A DNA stretch of 64,000 bases from the NCBI RefSeq assembly GCF_023554555.1, contig NZ_JAMJWC010000002.1, positions 620,001-684,000 of the forward strand, given 5' to 3'. A program made the position numbers and the translations under genes. This document shows positions 18,358-27,268 of this stretch, piece after piece; positions within the stretch are counted from its first letter, which is position 1; every line of letters starts with the position of its first letter. The stretch is from Sphingobacterium sp. lm-10 (GTDB lineage Bacteria; Bacteroidota; Bacteroidia; Sphingobacteriales; Sphingobacteriaceae). The notes beneath the pieces are model-generated. The model did not search any database, was not told where the DNA came from, and was given only the letters and a program-made list of their open reading frames with translations.

Positions 18358-19725
18358 ATGAGATTAGTGTCAAAAATTTATGTGTTGTTAGCCTTGTTTG
18401 TCGTATTAGGATGTGGACAAAATGCGCCACTCATCGAAGAACGAGAGCCAGATCCAACGCCAATGGAACAAGCGGGAATATCTGGAAACCTCTCCGCTAT
18501 AACATTGAGAGCCGGTGCAACCTACACGGTGGTAGGTGATTTACAAGTTCCCGAAGGACAAGTGGTCACTATTCCTGCGGGTGTGACTTTTGAGTTTAAT
18601 CTAGGGCCTCGCAACGAAGCGTGGGTATTAGATGTGCACGGTTCATTATATGTCAAAGGAACAGAAAACAATCGAGTGGTGTTTACGGCATCGCGTACGG
18701 CATTAGCATCTGCACGCAATACAGGCTACGGTGGTCTTTGGGGAGGTATTCATGCCGGTCGAAAAGCTGGAGACCTTGTTATCGAACATGCAGACGTACT
18801 TCATGCAGGAGGAATTGCACGTGAAGGCACGATCATCACTACACCAGAGTCGGGTGGAAGCGGAAGATTAGGTGCAGGTGATAGAGGCTATGGTTTATGG
18901 TATTGTCGTCCAGTCGATGAACGCCAAGACGGAGTGTTTATTCTGTTGTACTCACACATCGCATATACCTTAGACGATGCCATCCGCACCAACGGTGGTC
19001 GTACTTTGTTGGCCTACAATACGTTTGAAGTAATTGGATTGAATGGTGGTGAAGCAGTCAATATTAAAGCAGGTGCTCCAGGTGACTATGCATTTAATTT
19101 GTTCTTTAACATCGCTACAAACTCATTGAAATCTGCAGATACTCAGGCAGGTGTACGTGGTATTCTAGAAACAAACTTCTACAACAATACAATTGTCAAC
19201 TCTGGTTATCGAAGAGCTGAAGAAGCCCGTGGTGGCAGCTTAAACTACGAATCAGATGCTTATGGTAAAGCGTACAATAACCTGATCGTTAACAGTCGCT
19301 ACGGTCTAAGATTGACCCCAGGAGAAGGAACCCCTCGAGTGACCTCTATGCAATTTGGATACAACTGGCATTATGGTACTGATCGTAATATCACAGACAA
19401 CTTTTATCCAACAGGAGCAAATAACCCTTCCAACGGTTTAATTGGTTCTACACTTCCTATCCCGACAACTGACGTGATCGGTGCACCAAACGAGAATGAT
19501 CCAGGTTTCGTGAATTACAGAGTAAGTACATTTACTTGGGCAGGTCGCTCGAATAACAGTGCTATTCCAAACGGAGCAAATTTCCATTTAACGGCTAACT
19601 CTCCTGCCTTAACTGGTGCTAAAACTGACTTCGAACCAAAGTTTGCTACTTACACCACCCTTCAAGGAGACGCGTATGCAGCACCGCGTCCGGCGGCTTA
19701 CTTTGGGGCATTTGGAAGGGAATAA
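18358..19725 (+). CDS. Surface lipoprotein with parallel beta-helix
   Basis: The N-terminus has a lipobox ending LVVLGC with cysteine 19, so the mature protein is membrane-anchored. After an acidic linker (EEREPDPTP), residues from about 50 to 450 look like a right-handed parallel beta-helix: repeated short strands such as GDLQVPEGQVVTIPAGVTF, LYVKGTENNRVVFTAS and YAFNLFFNIATNS, with many Asn and Gly turns. Proteins of this shape bind or cut polymers, but I see no catalytic signature. It is 34 bases after the receptor gene and is likely co-transcribed. Function is not recognised beyond the fold class. Confidence 0.8.
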   Translation: MRLVSKIYVLLALFVVLGCGQNAPLIEEREPDPTPMEQAGISGNLSAITLRAGATYTVVGDLQVPEGQVVTIPAGVTFEFNLGPRNEAWVLDVHGSLYVKGTENNRVVFTASRTALASARNTGYGGLWGGIHAGRKAGDLVIEHADVLHAGGIAREGTIITTPESGGSGRLGAGDRGYGLWYCRPVDERQDGVFILLYSHIAYTLDDAIRTNGGRTLLAYNTFEVIGLNGGEAVNIKAGAPGDYAFNLFFNIATNSLKSADTQAGVRGILETNFYNNTIVNSGYRRAEEARGGSLNYESDAYGKAYNNLIVNSRYGLRLTPGEGTPRVTSMQFGYNWHYGTDRNITDNFYPTGANNPSNGLIGSTLPIPTTDVIGAPNENDPGFVNYRVSTFTWAGRSNNSAIPNGANFHLTANSPALTGAKTDFEPKFATYTTLQGDAYAAPRPAAYFGAFGRE

Positions 19726-19744
19726 TCCATTTCGGAATAAACAC

Positions 19745-20734
19745 ATGAGAAGACTGAATAGAACTCAAATAGCTACAGCATACTGTTGTCTCTCGCTACT
19801 CTTTCTTGGGTGTGGGGAAAATAGTCCTGTTATCGATGGTGATGGCGACAACCCTTCGCATAACTGGTCGAACCATACACCTTTTCAAGGCGATTATTTC
19901 GCGGATTTATTGCCAATCACTAATCGTTATGAAGCGGAACCAACTATTTTGGGCAATCTACAGTTGGATGAAGCCTCTGGTATTAGCCCTAGCGTCAAAA
20001 ATGAAGGTATGTTTTGGACACATGAAGACTCTGGAAACACAAACTTCATCTTTTTAATTAACAGCAATGCTGAGATCGTTTGTCGTTATCGTGTAACAGG
20101 TACAAATAATATCGACTGGGAAGATATCGAGACCGTCATCGATCCAGAAACTGGCAAATCATACGTCTACATCTCGGATACAGGCGACAACGCGCAACGT
20201 AGAGCAGTCTCTGCAGTGTATCGTGTCGAAGAGCCAGTGTACACTGCGGCAGACTTTGGTCAAACAATTGATCTGGATCGCTCTATGATTCAACGGTACA
20301 CATTTTCCTATCCAGATGGAAGCAAAGATGTAGAAAGTATGTTCGTTGATCCTTCGACCAAAGACATCTATTTTGTCACTAAGAGAGATGTACTATCCAG
20401 AATTTATATTATGCCTTTTCCTTATCAGGAAGGGGCAGGCAATCAGACTTACTTCGTTGGTGAATTTGGCTTTAGAGAAGCTTCTGCTGCAAGTTTGAAT
20501 CTGCAGGCCGACAAATTGATCGTGCGTAATCGCCAAAACCTATTTTATTGGGAGCGAAATACTAATGAAGCTATTTGGGAAATGATGAGTCGCACACCCC
20601 AGCGGTTGCCGTATCAAGGCGAAGTGCAGGGTGAAGCAGTTTGCTTTGACAAGTACGACAATTATTACACGGTAAGTGAGCGGGCTGGACTACCTCAATA
20701 TCCACCACTCTACAAATACACACGAAAACAATAA
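19745..20734 (+). CDS. Surface lipoprotein, beta-propeller-like
   Basis: I start at MRRLNRTQIATAYCCLSLLF, where the lipobox FLGC places the lipid on cysteine 23; the open frame reaches back into the previous gene but that part is not needed. The N-terminus after the cysteine (GENSPVIDGDGDNP) resembles that of the preceding lipoprotein. The 329-residue chain has repeats of strand-turn type, with ASGISPSVKNEGMFWTHEDS, VYISDTGDNAQRR and KDVESMFVDPSTKDIYFVTK, as in YjiK-like or esterase-like propellers. No catalytic residues were recognised. Part of the receptor locus. Confidence 0.75.
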   Translation: MRRLNRTQIATAYCCLSLLFLGCGENSPVIDGDGDNPSHNWSNHTPFQGDYFADLLPITNRYEAEPTILGNLQLDEASGISPSVKNEGMFWTHEDSGNTNFIFLINSNAEIVCRYRVTGTNNIDWEDIETVIDPETGKSYVYISDTGDNAQRRAVSAVYRVEEPVYTAADFGQTIDLDRSMIQRYTFSYPDGSKDVESMFVDPSTKDIYFVTKRDVLSRIYIMPFPYQEGAGNQTYFVGEFGFREASAASLNLQADKLIVRNRQNLFYWERNTNEAIWEMMSRTPQRLPYQGEVQGEAVCFDKYDNYYTVSERAGLPQYPPLYKYTRKQ

Positions 20735-20758
20735 CAAAACAATAAAACCAAAAGAGAA

Positions 20759-22171
20759 ATGAAACACTTTAACACACTTTTTTTGGCCTTCCTGTTAATT
20801 GGGGCAGTACTGACGTTCAGCGCCTGTAATAATGGCATGGTCGAACCCGATCCTGATGAAAGGACGCTGGTCGTCACGTTCGAAAATGCATCTTTAGCAA
20901 ATTACGTACGCGAGCAATTGAATTTGGCAACAAATGCGCCAATCACAAGAGGAGAACTTCTTCGTTTGGAAAGAGTGGACTTGCGTACGGAGATGATTGA
21001 GGATGTCAACAGCTTAGTGGGATTGGAGCATGCTACAGAATTAAATTATCTGGACTTTGGGGGTAATCCAGTTACAAGCCTAACACCGGTAGCCGGGTTG
21101 CGTAAGATCACTTATTTGCGCCTTAACCAGTCGGGAGTAACGGATCTCTCGCCCATTCGTGAATATACTACCTTGACCTATTTCAATGCTAATCAAGCAT
21201 CTCCAGGTATTTCGGATCTTACCCCTCTGTCTCAAAATACCGGTTTGCAGACTATGATCCTTCGCGGCCAACCATTAGGCAATGACGGTTTGCGAGGAAT
21301 CTCTAGTTTCGTTAACTTATATCGTCTAAATCTTCGCTCCACAGGTGTGACTGATCTCAGCGTAATTGCTGACTTGATGAGTCGCGGAGCTTTCTTGAGC
21401 ACTACACCAGGCGCCAGTGAGTTGGGATCGGATCCAACACTGAATCTCCAAGATCTAGAAATTACCAATTGTGAGGTGCTGAACCCGTACAGAGATCGTT
21501 TGGCCGGTGAGATAGAAGGCGCCTGCCGTGTGCCAACTCCAGGTGGTGAGGCTGGTAACGATCAAACAGCTGTGGTGTTTGGAGATGAGGCCTTAGCTAA
21601 TTTGATTAGAACACAGTTAAACCTAGAGGCTAGTGCGCCCATTACTCGTGGAGCGCTACAAGCTTTGACAACCGTCGACCTAAGAACGTTGACCTCTCTT
21701 ACTTCATTGGTCGGACTGGAGTACGCCACTCAGGTATCTTCCCTGCGTATCGATGGAACACAAGTGGTGGATGTCTCCCCAATCAGTGGATGGACGAAAT
21801 TGACCTATTTCAACGCCAATAGGGGAGCTGCTGCCACTGGAGGCATCACAGACCTGAGTCCCTTATTGGGTAGCAGGGAATTCTTGCAAACCGTTATCGT
21901 GAGAGGGAACCATTTCGGGGACGCTGCTGGCAGCGTATTGGTACAACTGACCAGCTTGCACCGATTGAACATCCGGGATTCAGGTGTTACGAACGGCATT
22001 GTGACCAGTGCCATTCAACCGTTGCTGCAGGCGGGGGCATTGCAAACAACCACTCCGGGTTACACTGCCGCTGACTCTGAAATAGCTATACAAGGAAATG
22101 GATTGACCTCAGCGGGTGTGGAGCCGATCAGCTTAGAACATTTCCCCAACCGCGTGCCGTTGTCTTTCTAA
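20759..22171 (+). CDS. Leucine-rich repeat lipoprotein with an internal duplication
   Basis: A lipoprotein (lipobox TFSAC, cysteine 23) of 470 residues that consists of two similar halves. Residues 36-243 and 270-462 both begin with a strand-helix cap (FENASLANYVREQLNL and FGDEALANLIRTQLNL), then ITRG, then bacterial leucine-rich repeats with the pattern LxxLxxLxxNxxxxLxPL (for example SLVGLEHATELNYL, TDLSPIREYTTLTYFNAN, GITDLSPLL). This matches internalin-type repeat proteins, which usually bind other proteins or sugars. It closes the receptor locus and is followed by a strong hairpin terminator. Confidence 0.85.
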   Translation: MKHFNTLFLAFLLIGAVLTFSACNNGMVEPDPDERTLVVTFENASLANYVREQLNLATNAPITRGELLRLERVDLRTEMIEDVNSLVGLEHATELNYLDFGGNPVTSLTPVAGLRKITYLRLNQSGVTDLSPIREYTTLTYFNANQASPGISDLTPLSQNTGLQTMILRGQPLGNDGLRGISSFVNLYRLNLRSTGVTDLSVIADLMSRGAFLSTTPGASELGSDPTLNLQDLEITNCEVLNPYRDRLAGEIEGACRVPTPGGEAGNDQTAVVFGDEALANLIRTQLNLEASAPITRGALQALTTVDLRTLTSLTSLVGLEYATQVSSLRIDGTQVVDVSPISGWTKLTYFNANRGAAATGGITDLSPLLGSREFLQTVIVRGNHFGDAAGSVLVQLTSLHRLNIRDSGVTNGIVTSAIQPLLQAGALQTTTPGYTAADSEIAIQGNGLTSAGVEPISLEHFPNRVPLSF

Positions 22172-22197
22172 AGGAGCCTATTTTAATAGACTAAATT

Positions 22198-22225
22198 AAA
22201 GAGCAGGTTCGAAAACCTGCTCTTT
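22198..22225 (+). terminator. Terminator after the TonB/lipoprotein locus
   Basis: AAAGAGCAGGTT pairs perfectly with AACCTGCTCTTT over 12 bases around CGAA, 26 bases after the lipoprotein stop. The stem ends in TTT followed by GCTACTTT, so the U-tract is short but within the stem. It separates this locus from the arginine genes. Confidence 0.8.
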
Positions 22226-22316
22226 GCTACTTTGGAGATATTTGCACTTTCTTTACGATGTTTGGCTCATCACAAATAATTTCCGCTATTCCCAACTATT
22301 TCCTTTTCTTGTTACT

Positions 22317-22324
22317 TATATTTG
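22317..22324 (+). promoter_or_regulatory. Likely promoter of the argD cluster
   Basis: TATATTTG matches TAnnTTTG exactly and lies 46 bases before the argD start, in an otherwise featureless 145-base gap. No TTG is found at 18-20 bases upstream, so the -33 element would be weak. Confidence 0.5.
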
Positions 22325-22370
22325 CTCAGAGGGGATTACGATTTCGTAGACCCTGCAAATTATTAATTCG

Positions 22371-23519
22371 ATGAAACTATTTGACGTTTATCCCATTAAC
22401 CCAATTAACATTGCCAAGGCAATGGGGTCTTCTGTATGGGATGATCAGGGGAATAAGTACCTTGATCTTTACGGCGGGCACGCAGTGATTTCTATTGGAC
22501 ACACGCATCCGCATTATGTAAATATGTTGAAAGAGCAGCTCGATCGTATTGGATTTTATTCCAACTCGGTAGAGATGCCGTTGCAGCGCGTATTAGCAGA
22601 AAAGCTTGGTCGCGTGTCGGGCAAAGAAGATTTCGAACTATTTTTATGTAATTCGGGGGCAGAGGCCAACGAAAATGCACTAAAACTCGCTTCCTTTCAT
22701 ACTGGAAGAAAAAAAGTGTTAGCTTTTTCCAAAGCATTTCATGGCCGTACATCTTTGGCAGTAGCTGCTACCGACAATCGGGCGATTGTTGCGCCGGTTA
22801 ATGAAACCGATAATATTATTTTTAGCGCGTTCAATGATGAAGAAGCCCTAGAGCACGTGTTTGCGACACAGGGTGAGGAAATCGCTGCTGTGATCATTGA
22901 AGGAATACAAGGAGTGGGTGGTATTCGCGAAGCATCGAAATCATTTTTGCAAGCCATCAGACGTCTATGTGATCAATATGGCGCCATTTACATCGCCGAT
23001 TCGGTACAGTGCGGATATGGTCGTACTGGAATCTTCTATTCGCATGATTATTCCGGAGTAGAAGCCGATATCTATACGATGGCCAAAGGAATGGGTAACG
23101 GATTCCCCATCGGAGCGATATCCGTATCCCCTAAATTTAAAGCATCATACGGAATGCTGGGAACTACTTTTGGTGGAAATCACTTGGCTTGCGCAGCTGC
23201 TATAGCGGTGTTGGATGTGATGGAGCAAGACGATTTAATGAGCAGCGCCACAAAGGTGGGGAACTACCTCATCAATCAATTGCGCACCTTTGATCAAGTG
23301 CTTGAAGTACGCGGTCGCGGCCTGATGATTGGAATAGAATTGCCAACTGAGCTGGGTAACGTGAAGAAAGATCTGCTTATGAAAAGTAGGATATTCACCG
23401 GCGAAGCCAAACCAAACGTGATTCGCCTATTGCCGGCCTTAAATCTCAGCATGGAGCATGCCGATCAATTTTTAGCGGCATTTGCGGAGCAGCTACAGGC
23501 ACAACACGCTACAGCTTAA
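22371..23519 (+). CDS. argD: Acylornithine aminotransferase
   Basis: A PLP enzyme that converts N-acyl-glutamate semialdehyde to N-acylornithine. At 382 residues it shows the class III pattern: YLDLYGGHAVISIGHTHPHY, NSGAEANENALKLA at 94-107, IADSVQCGYGRTG with Asp210 for the PLP ring, and lysine 239 in TMAKGMGNGFPIGA. The gene is followed by argF', argB, proC and argE, which places it in arginine synthesis rather than degradation. In this phylum the blocking group may be succinyl rather than acetyl. The ATG follows a TAnnTTTG element by 46 bases. Confidence 0.93.
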   Translation: MKLFDVYPINPINIAKAMGSSVWDDQGNKYLDLYGGHAVISIGHTHPHYVNMLKEQLDRIGFYSNSVEMPLQRVLAEKLGRVSGKEDFELFLCNSGAEANENALKLASFHTGRKKVLAFSKAFHGRTSLAVAATDNRAIVAPVNETDNIIFSAFNDEEALEHVFATQGEEIAAVIIEGIQGVGGIREASKSFLQAIRRLCDQYGAIYIADSVQCGYGRTGIFYSHDYSGVEADIYTMAKGMGNGFPIGAISVSPKFKASYGMLGTTFGGNHLACAAAIAVLDVMEQDDLMSSATKVGNYLINQLRTFDQVLEVRGRGLMIGIELPTELGNVKKDLLMKSRIFTGEAKPNVIRLLPALNLSMEHADQFLAAFAEQLQAQHATA

Positions 23520-23535
23520 GATTCTTTAAAGAATC
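23520..23535 (+). repeat. 16-bp palindrome after argD
   Basis: GATTCTTTAAAGAATC is a perfect palindrome that starts at the last base of the argD stop codon. It lies in the 81-base gap between argD and argF'. It could be an operator or a short stem without a loop; there is no other evidence. Confidence 0.35.
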
Positions 23536-23600
23536 AATTTATACGAGAAGAATTGAGTGCTCGAATGAGAGCATGACAAACATAATTTTAGGATACAAGC

Positions 23601-24563
23601 ATGCAGAATTTTTTTTCAGCGGCAGACATTGACAATTTGTCTGAGGCTGTACAAGAAGCGTTAACATTAAAAGCCAATCCGAGAGCACACGCTGATTTGG
23701 GTAAGCATAAGACCTTAGGGCTGGTGTTCTTAAATCCTAGCCTGCGTACCCGCCTTAGTACACAAAAGGCAGCTATTCATCTGGGTATGGACGTCATGGT
23801 GATGAATATGGACAAAGATGGCTGGGCGTTAGAAACACAAGACGGTGTAGTTATGAATGGCACAACGGTAGAGCATATTCGTGAGGCCGCAGCCGTCATG
23901 GGTGAGTACTGTGATATTCTGGGTTTACGTTCTTTCCCATCTTTAAAAGATAGGGAAGCCGATTATACGGAAGATTTGTTTAATAAATTTATCAAATTTT
24001 GCGGTGTGCCTGTTGTGTCCTTGGAAAGTGCCACGCGCCATCCACTACAAAGTTTGACTGATCTGATCACGATCACAGAACATAAAAAAGTAGAAAAACC
24101 GAAGGTCGTACTAGCTTGGGCGCCTCACGTGAAAGCATTACCACAAGCGGTGCCAAATTCATTCAGCGAATGGATGGGTAAAGCACAGGAGCAGGGCTTG
24201 GTAGACTTCGTCATCGCTCACCCGGAAGGGTACGAATTATCGGATGAATTTACCCAAGGTGTAGCTGTTACCCATGATCTAAACGAAGCATTAACGGGCG
24301 CCGATTTTGTATATGTCAAAAACTGGTCTTCTTTCAAAGAATACGGTAAAGTATATCCTGTAGAACAAGATTGGCTCATTACCAATAAACACCTGGAGCA
24401 AACCAACCAAGCAAAAGTGATGCATTGTCTACCTGTTCGTCGAGACTTGGAACTTTCTGCGGAAGTGCTGGATGGTCCACATTCGTTAGTCGTCAAGGAA
24501 GCCAGCAATAGAGTCTGGGCAGCACAATTGGTGTTAAAACGTATGTTGGAAAACCTCAAATAG
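23601..24563 (+). CDS. argF': N-succinyl- or N-acetylornithine carbamoyltransferase
   Basis: Transfers the carbamoyl group to a blocked ornithine. The 320-residue chain has the carbamoyl phosphate site (FLNPSLRTRLSTQKAAIHLG, including the Ser-Leu-Arg-Thr-Arg type motif), HPLQSLTDLITI and HCLPVRRDLELS. It lacks the ornithine-specific pattern of OTCase and instead matches the Bacteroides SOTCase / Xanthomonas AOTCase family. From memory, the specificity position is Pro90 in Bacteroides fragilis SOTCase and Glu92 in Xanthomonas AOTCase; the corresponding residue here appears to be Val90 in NGTTVEHI, which argues for succinylornithine. That alignment was made by eye. Confidence 0.9.
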   Translation: MQNFFSAADIDNLSEAVQEALTLKANPRAHADLGKHKTLGLVFLNPSLRTRLSTQKAAIHLGMDVMVMNMDKDGWALETQDGVVMNGTTVEHIREAAAVMGEYCDILGLRSFPSLKDREADYTEDLFNKFIKFCGVPVVSLESATRHPLQSLTDLITITEHKKVEKPKVVLAWAPHVKALPQAVPNSFSEWMGKAQEQGLVDFVIAHPEGYELSDEFTQGVAVTHDLNEALTGADFVYVKNWSSFKEYGKVYPVEQDWLITNKHLEQTNQAKVMHCLPVRRDLELSAEVLDGPHSLVVKEASNRVWAAQLVLKRMLENLK

Positions 24564-24577
24564 ATCGTATAGTAAAC

Positions 24578-25375
24578 ATGTCGAATCATTCGGATTTAAG
24601 TATAATAAAGATAGGTGGCAATGTCATTGATGATCCATCAAAATTGGATGCGTTTCTGGAAAATTTTGCTGCATTGCCAGGTAAAAAGATATTGGTGCAT
24701 GGTGGTGGAAAAATAGCTACACGCCTAGCTGCGGACTTGGGTCTGGAGGTAAAGATGGTAGATGGTAGGCGAATCACCGACGCGGAGATGCTTAAGGTAG
24801 TAACCATGGTGTATGCCGGACTGACCAATAAATCTATCGTGGCTAGCTTGCAGAAATATTCCTGCGATGCCATTGGACTGAGCGGAGCAGATGGCAATGC
24901 TATTAAAGCAATCAAACGGCCTGTGCGAGAAATCGATTATGGCTTTGCTGGCGATATACTGGCAGATTCGGTAAATGAACATGCCATTAAGCGTTTTTTA
25001 GAATCTGGCTTCACGCCTGTTTTTTCTGCCATTACGCATAATGGTACTGGACAGTTATTAAATACCAACGCCGACACCATTGCCTCGGCATTAGCCGTAG
25101 GCTTGGCCTCATCTTATAATGTATCCCTACTATACTGTTTTGAAAAAGACGGTGTATTGCGGGATGTGAATGATGATAGCTCCGTAATTGACGTGATCAA
25201 AAGTTCAGAGTTTGAGTTGCTAAAAGCGAATCATATTGTGCATGCAGGCATGATTCCAAAGTTGCAGAACGCCTTTGATGCGATTGGGAAAGGTGTGCGA
25301 GATGTATTCATCGGAAATGCTGACAACCTGCATCACTATCAACAACAGAAGTTCGGTACGCGGCTGTCCGCATAA
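24578..25375 (+). CDS. argB: N-acylglutamate kinase
   Basis: Phosphorylates N-acetyl- or N-succinylglutamate, the second step of the pathway. The 265-residue protein has the amino acid kinase fold with KIGGNVIDDPSKLDAFLENF, the phosphate loop VHGGGKIATRLAADLG, GLSGADGNAIKA and NTNADTIASALAVGLA. It is 14 bases after argF' and 29 bases before proC. It lacks the extended N-terminal helix that makes some kinases hexameric and arginine-inhibited, so feedback inhibition cannot be assumed. Confidence 0.93.
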   Translation: MSNHSDLSIIKIGGNVIDDPSKLDAFLENFAALPGKKILVHGGGKIATRLAADLGLEVKMVDGRRITDAEMLKVVTMVYAGLTNKSIVASLQKYSCDAIGLSGADGNAIKAIKRPVREIDYGFAGDILADSVNEHAIKRFLESGFTPVFSAITHNGTGQLLNTNADTIASALAVGLASSYNVSLLYCFEKDGVLRDVNDDSSVIDVIKSSEFELLKANHIVHAGMIPKLQNAFDAIGKGVRDVFIGNADNLHHYQQQKFGTRLSA

Positions 25376-25404
25376 CGCGCTATAAAATGCTATAATCGAT
25401 TATC

Positions 25405-26205
25405 ATGGCCAGAATTACTATCATTGGAAGTGGCAATATCGGCTTTTCTCTAGCTAAAGGGATCGCTCAGGCTGGTATTTACACTAAATCGGACATTATG
25501 CTAACCCGTCGCTCGGTACAGGCCATGACCGAGGAATTAGCGGCAGGCTTTACGGTGAGCGCGGACAATGCGAAAGCAGTACTCGATGCAGAAATCGTGG
25601 TGCTTGCTATACTACCACAGCAGGCAAAGCTCGTAATGGAAGAGATTCGTACAGCATTGAAACCAGAGCAAATAATTGTTTCGGTCGTGTCTGGAGTTTC
25701 CTGCGCAGATATGCGTGCTGTGTTGGGCGAGCAGGCGATCATCGTACGCGCTATGCCCAATACCGCTATTGCTATCGGGCAGTCAATGACCTGTATCACA
25801 ACAGATCGCGCGACAGCAGATCAGGTAGGGGTGGTCGAGCGGTTATTTAATACGGTAGGTGCTGTAGTGGTTATCCAAGAAGAACTCATGACTGCGGCAA
25901 CGGCTTTGTGTGCTTGCGGAATAGCGTTTTTCTTAAGAAGTATCCGTGCTGCATCGCAGGGAGGTGTAGAAATTGGCTTTCACGCCCATGATGCATTAAA
26001 AATGGCCGTACAAACGGCCAAAGGAGCCGCAGATTTGCTTTTGCAAATGCAGTCGCATCCGGAAAGTGAAATCGATAAAGTAACTTCCCCAAAGGGATGT
26101 ACGATCGCAGGATTGAACGAGATGGAACATCACGGTTTCAGCTCTGCTTTTATCAAAGGGATTAAGCTATCTGCGCTCAAAGCAGGAGGATTATACCATG
26201 AATAG
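25405..26205 (+). CDS. proC: Pyrroline-5-carboxylate reductase
   Basis: Reduces pyrroline-5-carboxylate to proline with NAD(P)H. The 266-residue sequence begins with the dinucleotide-binding ITIIGSGNIGFSLAKGIAQA and carries AMPNTAIAIGQSMTCI and the C-terminal dimer segment ending TSPKGCTIAGLNEMEHHGFS with the TxGxT-type site (CTIAG). It is inserted between argB and argE and overlaps argE by 8 bases, so proline and arginine synthesis are expressed together here. Confidence 0.92.
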   Translation: MARITIIGSGNIGFSLAKGIAQAGIYTKSDIMLTRRSVQAMTEELAAGFTVSADNAKAVLDAEIVVLAILPQQAKLVMEEIRTALKPEQIIVSVVSGVSCADMRAVLGEQAIIVRAMPNTAIAIGQSMTCITTDRATADQVGVVERLFNTVGAVVVIQEELMTAATALCACGIAFFLRSIRAASQGGVEIGFHAHDALKMAVQTAKGAADLLLQMQSHPESEIDKVTSPKGCTIAGLNEMEHHGFSSAFIKGIKLSALKAGGLYHE

Positions 26206-27268
26206 GCCCAGTATCGAGCAGCTTCAGCAAGATAGCTTGATGTTATTGCAGGCGCTTATCCAAACACCTTCATTGAGCAGGGAAGAAGGCCAAACGGCGC
26301 AATTAATTGAAGAATTTCTGACGGCGAGAAGCATCGCTAACGAACGGGTCGGCAATAACGTGATTGCTTACAATCAATTTTTCGACGTCTCGAAGCCTAC
26401 CATCTTACTTAACTCACACCACGATACCGTTAAGCCTAATCCGGGCTATACCCGCGATCCTTTTCATGCAGAGCTGCTCGATGGTAAGTTGTATGGCTTA
26501 GGATCTAATGATGCGGGAGGCTGCCTAGTTGCATTAATTGCGGCATTCTGTCATTATTACCAAGATCAGAATTTAGCATACAATTTGTGTCTGATTGCTT
26601 CTGCAGAAGAAGAAGTGTCCGGCAAGAATGGCATTGAAGCAGCTTACGCCGCTATTACTGACTGCGAGTTTGCCATTGTCGGCGAACCTACACTTCTAGA
26701 TTTGGCCATCGCTGAAAAAGGATTGATGGTGTTGGATTGTGTGGCACATGGTGAATCCGGGCATGCGGCACGTGAAGAAGGTATAAACGCAATTTATAAA
26801 GCACTGGAAGATATCGCGTGGTTTAGCAAATACAAATTCCCCAAGGAATCGACCTTCCTAGGCCCAGTCAAAATGTCGGTAACGATGGTGAATGCTGGAT
26901 CGCAGCATAATGTGGTGCCGGCAGAATGCCATTATGTGGTCGATGTACGCACGACAGATGTATATAGCAATGCGGAAATATTGGAAATAATCCGTGCACA
27001 GGTAAAGTCGGACGTCACGCCACGCTCTACTCGATTAAATTCTTCTACCATCGCAATGCATCATCCAGTGGTAAAAGCGGGGATCAAGCTAGGCAAAAAT
27101 ACCTATGGGAGCCCAACAATGAGTGACCAAGCCTTACTGCCAATTCCTTCCTTAAAAGTCGGCCCCGGACACTCCGCACGCTCCCATTCTGCAGATGAGT
27201 TTATTTATGTAGCGGAGATCAACGATGGCATCGCGTTTTACATCCAACTACTAAAAGAGATCTTATAA
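26198..27268 (+). CDS. argE: N-acylornithine/citrulline deacylase, M20 family
   Basis: Removes the acyl block late in the pathway (from acylcitrulline in the transcarbamylase variant present here). The 356-residue metallopeptidase has LNSHHDTVKPNPGYTRDPFH with the first metal histidine, GLGSNDAGGCLVALIAAF with the bridging Asp, SAEEEVSGKNGIEAA with the catalytic Glu pair, VGEPT and the C-terminal GPGHSARSHSADEF. It overlaps proC at its start and the convergent Lrp gene by 6 bases at its end. Confidence 0.9.
   Translation: MNRPSIEQLQQDSLMLLQALIQTPSLSREEGQTAQLIEEFLTARSIANERVGNNVIAYNQFFDVSKPTILLNSHHDTVKPNPGYTRDPFHAELLDGKLYGLGSNDAGGCLVALIAAFCHYYQDQNLAYNLCLIASAEEEVSGKNGIEAAYAAITDCEFAIVGEPTLLDLAIAEKGLMVLDCVAHGESGHAAREEGINAIYKALEDIAWFSKYKFPKESTFLGPVKMSVTMVNAGSQHNVVPAECHYVVDVRTTDVYSNAEILEIIRAQVKSDVTPRSTRLNSSTIAMHHPVVKAGIKLGKNTYGSPTMSDQALLPIPSLKVGPGHSARSHSADEFIYVAEINDGIAFYIQLLKEIL

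Noticed and set aside
22198..22225. GGTTCGAA sequence that recalls a tRNA T-loop
   Set aside because: It is the loop of a perfect terminator stem; no acceptor, D or anticodon arm is found around it.
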